DNA of 26,802 nucleotides, taken from contig CAVGTF010000011.1 of assembly GCA_963632245.1 (NCBI GenBank), forward strand, positions 1 to 26,802. Direction: 5' to 3'. The translations under genes and the position numbers were made by a program. Shown in pieces: positions 16,207 through 25,100 of this stretch. How positions within the stretch are numbered: the stretch's first letter is position 1; the number at the start of each line of letters is the position of its first letter. Origin of the DNA: UBA1724 sp963632245. Its GTDB lineage: Bacteria; Verrucomicrobiota; Lentisphaeria; Oligosphaerales; Oligosphaeraceae. Under the pieces are notes generated by a model. That model was given only the letters and a program-made list of their open reading frames with translations. It was not told where the DNA came from and searched no databases.

Positions 16207-17163
16207 TTACCTATCTAGGGCCACCACACCCCGTTCGTCCAGCGCCAAGACCGCCGCCAAAATCGCCTGGACCGACAGGGCCAAATACTCCGGGTCCACG
16301 CGCTCGGGGATATCTCCCGGAAGGTGATACTGTTCGTCGGCATAGGGATGGGAGCCCTGGCAGACCACCGCCCGCAAGAAGCCCGCTTTCACAAAGCAGC
16401 CGTCGTCATCCCCCACTTCACGCTCGCCCGTCACATACTCCAGCGGGACACCGGCCTCCTGCGCCGCCTGACAGACAAACCGCGCCAGGGGGCGGCCTTC
16501 CGGAGTCGAGGAGAGGACGGTGAAGAGCCGATGCTTCGACAGTCGATCCGCCTCGGAGACGCCGCAGAGGGAGTCCACATTGACCACTGCCACCACACGG
16601 TCGCCGCGGTCTTTTGCCTCCTGCGCTTCGTCGGCGCTATGCCAGGGAGAGTGCTCCTCGTTGCAGAAGAGGAAGCGCAGAGTGCGCTTTCGGGGCAGCG
16701 GCGACAACACCCGCAGGAGCTCCAGCAACGCCACCGTGCCCGCGGCGTTATCCAGTGCGCCCACGCCGTTGATCCAGCTCTGGGAATCCTTGTGCGCCAG
16801 CAAATAGATCACCTCCTCGGGATGCTCCGTACCCGAGAGAGTCGCCACAAGATTCCGGGCATCATACCAGGGATCCTCGGGGCGCGGCGGTGCATACCAC
16901 CGGCAACGCGGAATGGACGGATCGAAAGAACACCGGAAGGCCTGCACGCGGTTGGGTTTCACCGCGAACTCCACTCCCGGAATCCCGCCAATTGCAGCGG
17001 AGAGCCATTCGTCCGTCTCATCCAGGGAGTTCTTTTCGTGCCAGGGCACGGTGTAGGAGACAGTGCGGAAGGTAAAGGGATCCCGGCAGAGGGCGAAGAG
17101 ATCGCGCTGCAGTCGCTCCCGGGAGACACGCGAGAGGATTTCGGAGGGGTTCATGGATAGCAT
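16207..17163 (-). CDS. M28-family metallopeptidase (aminopeptidase-like)
   Basis: 318 residues with the full di-zinc ligand set of family M28: H124 and D126 in AHKDS, bridging D138 in GALDNAAGT, general-base/ligand pair E169-E170 in FCNEEHS, D197 in NVDS and H280 in QYHLPGD. The family includes aminopeptidases and glutaminyl cyclases that cleave or modify peptide N termini. There is no signal peptide or membrane segment, so it should act in the cytoplasm, unlike many M28 enzymes. The start could be the ATG at 17163 or the one three codons later; neither has a Shine-Dalgarno. A strong terminator for the preceding gene lies only 9-47 nt upstream, so its promoter must overlap or lie within that region, or it is read through. 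Confidence 0.85.
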   Translation of the reverse strand: MLSMNPSEILSRVSRERLQRDLFALCRDPFTFRTVSYTVPWHEKNSLDETDEWLSAAIGGIPGVEFAVKPNRVQAFRCSFDPSIPRCRWYAPPRPEDPWYDARNLVATLSGTEHPEEVIYLLAHKDSQSWINGVGALDNAAGTVALLELLRVLSPLPRKRTLRFLFCNEEHSPWHSADEAQEAKDRGDRVVAVVNVDSLCGVSEADRLSKHRLFTVLSSTPEGRPLARFVCQAAQEAGVPLEYVTGEREVGDDDGCFVKAGFLRAVVCQGSHPYADEQYHLPGDIPERVDPEYLALSVQAILAAVLALDERGVVALDR

Positions 17164-17171
17164 ATTCGGAG

Positions 17172-17210
17172 AAAAAGAATCGGGGGTGCCGAGATTGCTT
17201 CGGCACCCCC
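17172..17210 (-). terminator. Intrinsic terminator after the zinc-finger membrane gene
   Basis: An 11-bp perfect stem (17210-17200 with 17192-17182 on the minus strand, GGGGGTGCCGA and its complement) has a 7-nt loop. It is followed by GATTC and a T5 run at 17176-17172. It lies 48 nt after the stop of the small gene at 17259-17690. Confidence 0.85.
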
Positions 17211-17258
17211 ACGGGGACGAATGAATCAGACAAACTGCCTGTAGTACGCGAGGGGAGA

Positions 17259-17690
17259 TTACAGCCCCTGCTGCTCAAACTCGTTCATCATGCGATTGCG
17301 GCGAATGTGGTCCTTCTCGATATTCTGGCGGTTGTACTCGTGGACCCGCTGTTTGATGGTGGGCTGGCCCTTGCCAAACCACTTGTTGTACATCGCACGG
17401 ATATTTCCGCGGTAGAACCAAGCGCCGCACAGCAACGCCAGCAACACGATGATCTTGATGAACCGCTTGAAACGACCCTGGGAGTTGGAACGGTCACGAC
17501 GCTCAATCACATTCGCCGTCCGCGCCGTGGACTCCTTCGCCATCTTCAGACACTCCTTCGAACAGCACTTGAAGCCATCCGACTCCACAAGACACTCCTT
17601 GCAGATAGGACGACGGCACACACAGCAGTGCGCAACCGCCAACCGATCGGGATGATTCAGGCAAACAGGACCATTCAACTTCTGTTCCAT
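17259..17690 (-). CDS. Small membrane protein with B-box-like zinc finger
   Basis: A 143-residue protein I cannot assign to a named family. The N-terminal 50 residues carry a Cys/His array: C10-x2-H13, C22-x2-C25, C30-x2-C33, then C42/C43 and C47. This resembles the B-box-type zinc-binding module found in some bacterial membrane proteins. Residues 77-93 form one transmembrane helix, flanked by basic residues (RFKRF before, YRG after). The C-terminal 45 residues are charged and probably helical (KQRVHEYNRQNIEKDHIRRNRMM). The positive-inside rule gives no clear topology. An AGGAT lies 11 nt before the ATG. It has its own terminator, so it is probably monocistronic. Confidence 0.78.
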   Translation of the reverse strand: MEQKLNGPVCLNHPDRLAVAHCCVCRRPICKECLVESDGFKCCSKECLKMAKESTARTANVIERRDRSNSQGRFKRFIKIIVLLALLCGAWFYRGNIRAMYNKWFGKGQPTIKQRVHEYNRQNIEKDHIRRNRMMNEFEQQGL

Positions 17691-17859
17691 AGATAGACTA
17701 TCCTATTGGTTATGAAGGGATTACTAATACAAAAGAAACCGCCCGGGGCATTCCACAGCACGTCCCCATAGGCTACAAAAACGGTACTCCCCTATATCTT
17801 CCGCAAAAATCCCCCCCATTTCAAGAGCACACAACAACTTTTTTGCACATGCGCCGCCC

Positions 17860-18080
17860 GCAACGCGGCAACGCATACCTTCCAAGGCGCAGTTTTGCAG
17901 GAAGATCTCCAAAGGAGGTCGGGACTGCCGCCCCCGAACCCCCGCCTAGGTTCTTCCGCCTGCCGGCGGTACGGTGCATTGCACATTGCGCATTGCGCCG
18001 TTAGGGGCTACGCCCCCCCCGTGCCCCCTGCCTCGGTTCTTCCGCCTGCCGGCGGTACGGCACCGGCCCCTTTTAGCTAT
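17860..18080. repeat. REP-like hairpin locus 2 (inverted orientation)
   Basis: Between the zinc-finger gene and GH31. Two REP-like units are inverted relative to loci 1 and 3: 17953-17971 and 18039-18057 (plus strand CTTCCGCCTGCCGGCGGTA). Between them lies a GCATTGCACATTGCGCATTG segment, the reverse complement of the one in locus 1. Left of them, 17873-17918 matches the reverse complement of the ACGCTTGGAAGG...GGAGATCTTCC part of the 145-bp repeats at 21.7 kb. The 170 bp between 17691 and 17860 hold the promoter/leader of the zinc-finger gene, but no -35/-10 pair stands out. Confidence 0.75.
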
Positions 18081-18083
18081 TTC

Positions 18084-20285
18084 TTAAGCGCAAATGGCCG
18101 TGGCGATGCAAAGGCTCTCGTTCCACTGGAACGGCACTTCCTGGTGGTTGAAGAGGATCTTCTGGGGCTTTTCGGAAGCTGCGATGGTGAGTTTCCAGGT
18201 CTTGACCTGGGACTCGCCCTGGGTATCGGTAGTGACCTCCACCACGCCGTCCTTGTTTTGGGCAGTGATGGTAGTAAGGGTGTATGCGCCCTTTTCGAAA
18301 TCGAAGGAGACGCCGTCGTCCTCGTAGAGCGTTCCCTGTGAGGGCGTGTTGCTGGGGAAGAGATAGAGTTCCACCTCATCCAGGGGGCGTTCCTTTCGAT
18401 ACTGCATGACGGGACCGAAGGGAATGACCGCGCCCTGCCGCACCAGGAGATTTCCGCCGCGGTTTTCTGGCCAATCGAGCTGGAGGCTCTGGTTTCCGGC
18501 GTAGGTCTTACCGGTCCAGAAGTCCTTCCATTCGCCCTCGGGCAGGTAGATCTCACGCTTGTAGATAGTGACCAGCAAATCCCGTCCCAGGAGATACTCG
18601 TGGAGGATATCGCGGCACTTCCGGTCGTTCTGGAATTCCAGCGTGAGGGGTCGCATGACGGGGATTCCGGTGAGCGTGGCCTCCCGTGCGGCACTGTAGA
18701 TATACGGGATGAGCCGTGAGCGGAGGCACGCATAGAACTTGTGGAGTTCGCGGAGCTTCTCGCCCTGCAGCCACGGCATACGGAAGTAGCTCCAGCTGTT
18801 GATCTGGCTCCAGGGTTGCAGATATCCGAAGTGAATGCCCTCGGGCTCGGCGACCTCCATGTCGTTGGTGCACCAGCTATGTCCCACCAGGGAGGTATTG
18901 AGCATGGAGCCCAGGGTCTCCAGGCGTCCGCCCACATCGCCCGTCCAGGTGCCGCAGTGGCTCTGGAAGCCCACCCAGCCGGAGGGCGTGAAGACCACGG
19001 GTCGACGATGCGTGTATTCCGCAAAGCCCTCCCACATCTGGCGCGCGTAGAGAAGCGGATAGAGATTGTGCATCTCGGCATCGAGCATGCCATTTCCGTA
19101 GACGCGATCGGGATGCGTGCAGGTCTGGAAGGCGCCGTCCTGCTTGAAGAAATCCGCGCCCCAATCCACGAATTTCTTCAGATGCTGAAACCACGGCTCG
19201 TCCTTCTTGGTGAGGGTATCGGCATACCGGGGACCCGCAAAATGCAGATCCAGCTCAGCCAGCTCGTCAAAGACGGGCTCGGTGGGCTTGCCGTCGTCCG
19301 ACTCCTCGGCGCACGCCTTCTCCTCCGCCTGGACCTTCCGCTCTTCCTCGTAGGAGAGATCGTATTCATTGCAGAGCCAGAGTTCCAGATGGAAGCCCAT
19401 GCGCTTGATGGCCTGGATCCAGGTATGGCGGCAATTCTGCGCCAGCTGCCAATCCGGCAGCGGGAAGCGCTCCATGTTCCAGCCCTTCTCCGTGCTGAGG
19501 TCGTAGTACTTCGACATCCAGCCTGGCTCCAGGCCGATAAGATCGCAGGGGATGCCCTCCTGGCGGAAGCGGGAGGCATTCTCCAGGACCTCGGCGTCAT
19601 TGGCGGTATCGCGGCAGATGAACCAGAGGCCGAAGGCCCACTCCGGCGGCAGCTGCGGCCGTCCGGAGAGCACGGTATACTGCCGCAGGCAATCCTTGAA
19701 ATCGGTGGCCGCGAAGACATAGAAGTCCACCACCGCGCGCTCGTCCTTCCAGCCGAAGCGGTCAGGCTGTGTCTTCGCCATATCGAAGATCACGCAGTGG
19801 GTGGAGTTCACTACCACGCCATAGCCCTTCGTGGACATAAAGAAGGGCACGGGGCAGTAGGAGGAGACATTGGAGACCCAGCAGATCGCCTTGTGTCCCC
19901 GGTGATAGAGGTGTTTTCGGGTCTGGTCGCCGAAGCCCACCCAGTCCTCATCATCCTGCGCACGGAAACCCACCTGCGCCGCCTTGCGGCCCAGTAGCGC
20001 GTCCGTCATCTCCAAGAGCGTCTCGCCCTTTCCATTCTGGCAGAGAAGCATGCCCTTGGCATCACACTGGACACTCAAGGCGCCACTGGACCACTTCCTG
20101 CCGCCGTCAGGCAGCGTCTCGGGGGCGATTTCCAGGGGCTCGGGCTCCTGAATGAAGTGATAGCGGTTCAGTCCGGTGCCCTCGAATTCGCGATATTGCG
20201 GAAAGAGCTGGACGCGCGCCAGGGTAGGCGTGAGGAAACGGACCTGAAGACGGCTGCCCTCGGAAGTAGTGAAGACGGAATCCAT
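18084..20285 (-). CDS. Glycoside hydrolase family 31 (alpha-glucosidase/alpha-xylosidase type)
   Basis: A 733-residue GH31 enzyme that hydrolyses alpha-linked non-reducing sugars with retention. The N-terminal beta-sandwich includes GFGDQTRKHLYHRG (117-130). The (beta/alpha)8 barrel starts near PEWAFGLWF (214). The nucleophile is D383 in GADFFKQDGA and the acid/base is D450 in TWTGDVGG. C-terminal beta domains include LYEDDGVSFDFEKGAY. An acidic insertion at about 312-346 (EEERKVQAEEKACAEESDDG...) is unusual for the barrel. No signal peptide is visible, so it probably acts on imported oligosaccharides. Substrate specificity cannot be read. It lies 54 nt after the GNAT gene. The leader has CCCCTTTCGCC rather than a Shine-Dalgarno. 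Confidence 0.9.
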   Translation of the reverse strand: MDSVFTTSEGSRLQVRFLTPTLARVQLFPQYREFEGTGLNRYHFIQEPEPLEIAPETLPDGGRKWSSGALSVQCDAKGMLLCQNGKGETLLEMTDALLGRKAAQVGFRAQDDEDWVGFGDQTRKHLYHRGHKAICWVSNVSSYCPVPFFMSTKGYGVVVNSTHCVIFDMAKTQPDRFGWKDERAVVDFYVFAATDFKDCLRQYTVLSGRPQLPPEWAFGLWFICRDTANDAEVLENASRFRQEGIPCDLIGLEPGWMSKYYDLSTEKGWNMERFPLPDWQLAQNCRHTWIQAIKRMGFHLELWLCNEYDLSYEEERKVQAEEKACAEESDDGKPTEPVFDELAELDLHFAGPRYADTLTKKDEPWFQHLKKFVDWGADFFKQDGAFQTCTHPDRVYGNGMLDAEMHNLYPLLYARQMWEGFAEYTHRRPVVFTPSGWVGFQSHCGTWTGDVGGRLETLGSMLNTSLVGHSWCTNDMEVAEPEGIHFGYLQPWSQINSWSYFRMPWLQGEKLRELHKFYACLRSRLIPYIYSAAREATLTGIPVMRPLTLEFQNDRKCRDILHEYLLGRDLLVTIYKREIYLPEGEWKDFWTGKTYAGNQSLQLDWPENRGGNLLVRQGAVIPFGPVMQYRKERPLDEVELYLFPSNTPSQGTLYEDDGVSFDFEKGAYTLTTITAQNKDGVVEVTTDTQGESQVKTWKLTIAASEKPQKILFNHQEVPFQWNESLCIATAICA

Positions 20286-20320
20286 GGGAAAAGGAGACTT
20301 ATTTCGAAAGGCGAAAGGGG

Positions 20321-20336
20321 ATCGATACGTATCGAT
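20321..20336. promoter_or_regulatory. 16-bp perfect palindrome in the GNAT-GH31 gap
   Basis: ATCGATACGTATCGAT is its own reverse complement and lies 36-51 nt upstream of the GH31 start and just past the GNAT stop. A perfect 16-mer palindrome is compatible with a dimeric regulator's operator, possibly for GH31. I see no second copy in the window, so this is only a candidate. Confidence 0.35.
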
Positions 20337-20339
20337 GGT

Positions 20340-21485
20340 CTACACGTGTTCCATATCGGGCCAGCAGATCGGCAGGGGGAATGCGCGGCGCCAGAAGGGA
20401 TTCGCGTCATGGAGGAGTGCCTTTGGCGTGCCGGGTCCAAAGAGGAGCACAGGCAGCTCAACGCGCTTGAGGGTGACCGTGGGCTGCTCCTGGGAATCGC
20501 AGATCTCGAGTCCCTGGGGAGTGCCGGCAATCAACACCGTCTCGGAGTCCTCGCCGTCGTCCACGTGAATCACCACGTGGTCATTCCAGCCCTGGAGACG
20601 CTCCTGCAGCCAGGGACGATAGGCCTCCAGGGTCTCTTTCAACAGATTCACGCGGAGTTGCGTGGTGGTCCAATTGCTGGTCTGGGCATAGCGCTCCAGC
20701 ATCTCTTCCAGGGGACCATCGCACTCTGCAGGCGGCACGCAGGCAGTCCAGGCGCCAGTCTGCAGGATATACCGGACCACCTTCTCCACGCCCTCCACGC
20801 AGCCGCCGTATTCCACCAAAGAGCGGTTCCGAAGGATGGCGTACGCGAAGGCGCCCTGGGGGGACTCCCAGATATAGGTGATGCGACCGGGCTTGAAGAG
20901 GATGGGCTTCAACTCCTCCGGGGAGTCCTTTGGGGCGTAGACGCCGGCGGACTTCCGCGCCTCCAGAATCCGCCGGGTGTCCTCCTCGGCGCCGCGGTAT
21001 TCCCGGAAATCCAGGATAGTGGGCTCCTGGTCGTGAGGGAGGAAACGGAGCATAGCGGGATCCAGATCCAAGGTCCGCTGGCAACCACAGTGCTCCCAGC
21101 CATAATGACCATACCGCAAACGATCACCACCCAGCGCCGACAACGGAATGCGCTGCTTCCGCATCTCCGCCACACACGCCTTCATCAATTCGCTGAAGAC
21201 GCCGTGCTTCCGGAAGGCGGGATAGCAGTGCACATGTCCAATGCCACCATACACAATCTCCGTCTTGCCCAAACGCAACCGACGGGGAATCATCATCAGA
21301 CCACCCGCCATCTTGTCGTCCACAAACGCCAACAGCCAGTGCTTCATGGCCTCGGGTGTGGGATTCACGGACGCGGGATCGAAGTCCTCAAAACGAAGAT
21401 GGGCGGGAGTGTGCGTGCGGAAACTGGCCACCACTTGGTCGGTGACCTGCGCGTAGTCCGCGGGAGTGCCGGAACGAATCAACAT
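20340..21485 (-). CDS. GNAT-family N-acetyltransferase (Eis-like architecture)
   Basis: 381 residues from the ATG at 21485. The N-terminal GNAT domain opens with MLIRSGTPADYAQV and has the acetyl-CoA motif around HVHCYPAFRKHGVFSELM (about 93-111), then GGDRLRYGHYGWEHCG, the strand-turn found in Eis-type acetyltransferases. A second GNAT-like half and a C-terminal SCP2-like region (about 280-381) complete the tripartite Eis-like layout. The acceptor is unknown. The open frame continues 86 codons upstream to 21743, but that part only translates the repeat locus. There is no Shine-Dalgarno; an AATGAGG heptad array begins 6 nt before the start. It is probably co-transcribed with GH31. Confidence 0.82.
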   Translation of the reverse strand: MLIRSGTPADYAQVTDQVVASFRTHTPAHLRFEDFDPASVNPTPEAMKHWLLAFVDDKMAGGLMMIPRRLRLGKTEIVYGGIGHVHCYPAFRKHGVFSELMKACVAEMRKQRIPLSALGGDRLRYGHYGWEHCGCQRTLDLDPAMLRFLPHDQEPTILDFREYRGAEEDTRRILEARKSAGVYAPKDSPEELKPILFKPGRITYIWESPQGAFAYAILRNRSLVEYGGCVEGVEKVVRYILQTGAWTACVPPAECDGPLEEMLERYAQTSNWTTTQLRVNLLKETLEAYRPWLQERLQGWNDHVVIHVDDGEDSETVLIAGTPQGLEICDSQEQPTVTLKRVELPVLLFGPGTPKALLHDANPFWRRAFPLPICWPDMEHV

Positions 21486-21491
21486 ACAAGA

Positions 21492-21605
21492 AATGAGGAA
21501 TGAGAAATGAGGAATGAGGAATGAGGAGTTTCGGCCACTCTGCAGTGGGCCTTGGCGGAGCACGCCCCGCCAAACTGCCGAGCGGCGCCAAAGTGTGCCG
21601 CAGTT
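21492..21605. repeat. Heptad array plus shared leader module, copy 2 (upstream of GNAT gene)
   Basis: Five contiguous heptads (AATGAGG, AATGAGA, AATGAGG x3) occupy 21492-21526. They are followed by the same module as at 5801-5885, with hairpin arms GGCCACT (21533-21539)/AGTGGGCC (21544-21551) and TTGGCGG (21552-21558)/CCGCCAA (21567-21573). Differences between the copies are a few substitutions and a 1-2 nt indel in the loop. Orientation relative to the downstream gene is the same in both copies. Confidence 0.8.
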
Positions 21606-21632
21606 GCGAGTTAGGAATTTTAAGTGGAAGGG

Positions 21633-21995
21633 CCGGTACCGTACCGCCGGTAGGCGGAAGAAATTAGGCGGGGGGTTCGGGGGGCGCAGCCCCTCCGTCC
21701 TTTGGAGATCTTCCCGCAAAAACCACGCTTGGAAGGCACGCACCGGTGCTAAGCACGCGCCGCTTTACGGCCCAGAAGCCGGTACCGTACCGCCGGTAGG
21801 CGGAAGAAGCTAGGCGGGGGCACGGGGGGCGCAGCCCCTCCGTCCTTTGGAGATCTTCCCGCAAAAACCACGCTTGGAAGGCACGCACCGGTGCTAAGCA
21901 CGCGCCACTTTGCGGCCCAGAAGCCGGTACCGTACCGCCGGTAGGCGGAAGAAGCTAGGCGGGGGTTCGGGGGACGCAGCCCCTCCGTCCTTTGG
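21633..21995. repeat. 145-bp tandem repeats (2.5 copies) with REP-like hairpins, locus 3
   Basis: Units start at 21633 (146 bp), 21779 (145 bp) and 21924 (partial, to about 21995). Each opens with a REP-like hairpin (21642-21660, 21788-21806, 21933-21951). A GC-rich GGGGGGCGCAGCCCC hairpin and TCCGTCCTTTGGAGATCTTCC come next, and each full unit ends in a GGTGCTAAGCACGCGCC segment. The first two units differ at only a handful of positions. Part of the unit recurs inverted at 17.87-17.97 kb. Confidence 0.85.
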
Positions 21996-22149
21996 TTGGG
22001 CTCCGGCTAGGGAAGTGCAGTTATTCGGGGTATGCCAATTTTGGCCTCAAAAACTGCCCCTGTACCGCCGCTTTTAAGCCGCGGAAGAGCGCCTGCGGCA
22101 CCGGATTAACTAGCCGCTAGCCACTATCCTGCTAAGTACCAATTCTGCC
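21996..22149. repeat. Tail of repeat locus 3 with one more REP-like unit
   Basis: Gene-free stretch following the large secreted protein gene on the minus strand. It contains a degenerate REP-like unit at 22063-22087 (TACCGCCGC...GCCGCGGAAG) followed by GCGCCTGCGGC, and a GCTAAGTACC end that resembles the mutS-side edge of locus 1 (6724-6741). No T-tailed terminator is visible. Confidence 0.55.
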
Positions 22150-25100
22150 CTATCGAAGCTCGATGATTGCGAAGGAGTGGTGTTCCAGGGAGAGCCGGAG
22201 GGTATTTCCCTGGAAGGAGTGGATCTGGCTGCCGAAGTCCCCCAGCTTCAACGTCGCGCGTTCGGGTGGCACGCCGAATTTCGTCAGTCGTTCCTGGAGC
22301 TCCTGGTATTCGGGATCCGGTGCGGTCATGCAGTCCTTCGCCTCGAAGGGGGGATTGGCGACGCCCAGGGCATTCCAGTCGAAGACCACATCGAAGGTCT
22401 GGTCGTCATGGGACTTTCCTACATGTCCCACCACCGCCAGGACCTTGTCGCCCCGGACATGGCAGCTCACGTAGATGTCCTTCGCGCCCTCAACACGCAC
22501 CGCATTCTTCCAGTATCCCACGAACCGCTCGTCGGGCTGTCCCACGCCGAAATTCGCGAAAGTGCGCATGATCTTGTCGAACATTCCGTAGTGGTTCCGC
22601 ATGGGGGACATGACAGTATTGTGGATCAGGGTCGCGGCGTGCTCCGCCTTGCCCAACCGGAACTGGTAGTCGTCGGTCTCTTCGTCACCGCCATTTTCGG
22701 GACGCAGGGTATCCACGGGGAAGTATACGCTGTTGGTGATGCCGAAGGGCAGGGAGCTCAGCTCGCTGGCGAACATCTCGATGCCGTAGGTATCCAGGAT
22801 AGTCTTCTTGTTGTGAAGCAGCGGACTGGAATCCTGCCGGATGTGCTCGCCGTTGAAGAGGTGCGACGCGAAGGTGTAGGTAGGCAGGAGATCGCAGTCG
22901 GTATTGTGAAGGACGATGACGGGGCTCTCGATGCCGCACTCCATCTGCACCAGGCACATCCGACGATAGAACTCGCGCTGCGCCAGAAGCGGCTGGCCGC
23001 CATGGCAGCCGTGCTCCACATTGGAGCACTCAGGAGCATTGCCGAAGTCGAAGTAGAGGCCCTTCATCTCCGGGAAGCGCGTCAGGAGCGTCCGGACCTT
23101 ATGGGCGAAGAAGGCGGATGCGGGAGAGGCGGGGCAGCAGTCGTAGATGAAGTGCCCCGTATTGTCGTAGTCCTGCGCCAGCTCCGGACGGAAGGTCCAC
23201 TCGGCCTTGAAGGCGCGCGTCTCGGGATACTTGGCGGAGAGATAGCGTCCACAGAGGTAGGGGACGGGCCGCACGTGGTGGCCGTTGGTCTGGCGCTCGA
23301 AGGAGATGCGATAGGAGTCCGCGCAGGAATTTCCATCGCGGTCGTTGGTATCCGCGAAGAAGCTCCCCAGATCGCCGCGGTAGACGCCGTAGGGCGGATC
23401 GATGATCTCCACATCCTGAGCGGGGATGGCCACATCCCGATTCATGGGCGCTGCGTAGCTCCAGTTGAAAGTATCGTAGGGATAGTTCTTTGCGAAGGGT
23501 CGGATGGGCGTCGCCAGGAATCCGATGCCGATCTCCAGGGGCTCGCTCCGACGTGCGTCGGAGCAAATTCGGAAGGTGACCGTGGCGGTATCGCCGGACT
23601 TCTCCACCACGAGGGCATCCCGCGCATCGGCGGTCCAGCCATTGCGGTTCTCGGAGAAGAAGCAGAGCCCGCGCTCCTCGTCACCAATCCAGATGCTGGA
23701 GTAGTAGCGCACCGTGGTGGTGCCCTCGGGAAGCGCCAGGGTGGTCTTGGCGCCCCAGACACCGCCGGTGGTGGCGCCATGCAGATACTTCGCCTGGTCG
23801 GCAGGCATGCGGAAGCGAATCGCCACCGCACCCGCATTGGGCTCCACCGTCACACGATTCCACTGGACGCCATCATACTCCAGCCAGCCGTCATTCCGGT
23901 AGCCACGGCCCGATGCCGTAAATTCCACACGATGCGGCTTCTGCATACCCGTCTGGAAGTCGTCGGCAGACGCGGTGCGACCACCCAGGAGCAGTTCCAC
24001 GGGGGAGGAGAGCAGCGGCACGCCCTGGCTCACAAACTGCGTGGGCAGCGCGCCATTGTCCCACTGGTATTCCCGCAGAGAGACCTGGCAGGCGAGACGA
24101 CCCGCCTCCGCCTGGGAGGTCATGGGATCGAAGGGCGGGATGATGATGTCCTCGGGGAAGACCTGTGACTCCCAGTCGCCAATGCCGAGATACTCCGCAT
24201 TCTCGGATGCCAGCGCATTGCCATTGCCGTCCTCCAGCACGACCTGGTAGTTCCCCGCCGCCCAAGCGCGATCAAAGGGCAGCTCCGCAGGCACGCTATC
24301 GGAGGCAATGGCGGAGAGCTCCTCGCCGGACGCATTCTTCAGGACCAAGCGGCCCCGGAAGTCCTTGCCGAACTTATGGTTCAGGATGGCGTCCTTGAGG
24401 GTGATGCGAATCTTCCCCTGAAGATAGAGGGGCGTGATGGTGAAAAGGGTCTCGTCCAGTCGGAAAGGAATGAGGAAGCGTGTGGCCACCTGTCCGTCCT
24501 GATCCAGGGTGGACATCAGGCAGTCGTATTCCGCCTGGCCGATGGTCATGGATGCCTTGTCAGACACATTCTCGCCGGGCTTCAAATTCCAGGAGCGGTG
24601 AAGAATGGACAGCGGCAGGGCGCTGCCATCCAGCTTCGCCAAGGAGAGATCGTAGGTCACCTTGCCGCCCTGGGCGCTCTCCACCAGGTACTCCTGCTGG
24701 AATTCGCCATTATTGGGATTGCCCTGCAGGGGAATCTGGAGAATGGGCGCGGGACCAAAGTGGACAGGCACCATGGCCTCCACCGCATAACCCTCGCCCG
24801 TCACGTCCAACGAGGAGTGCTGTCCGAAATCGGGGAGTTTCCAGGAGCGGCAGCAGTTAATGCGGAGATCCTCGGCGGGCGGGCCATCCAGTCCCACGGT
24901 CTTCCAAGGGATGGTCATCTCGCCCTGCCAGACGTAGGAGTCATCAATCTTCATGGAGCGGGAGACATTGTAGGTCCAGGCACCATTCCACGCGGTATCC
25001 ATGCCGCGGCCCTCACAGTATCCGCCAGCGATATTTCCGGCAAAGCGGTAGACGGCGTCAGTCTGGAGATAGATCTCCACGGATTCGCTGCCCCAGACCT

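Noticed and set aside
21486..21743. 86-codon N-terminal extension of the GNAT protein
   Set aside because: It translates the heptad array and repeat locus 3. GNAT homology begins at the ATG at 21485.
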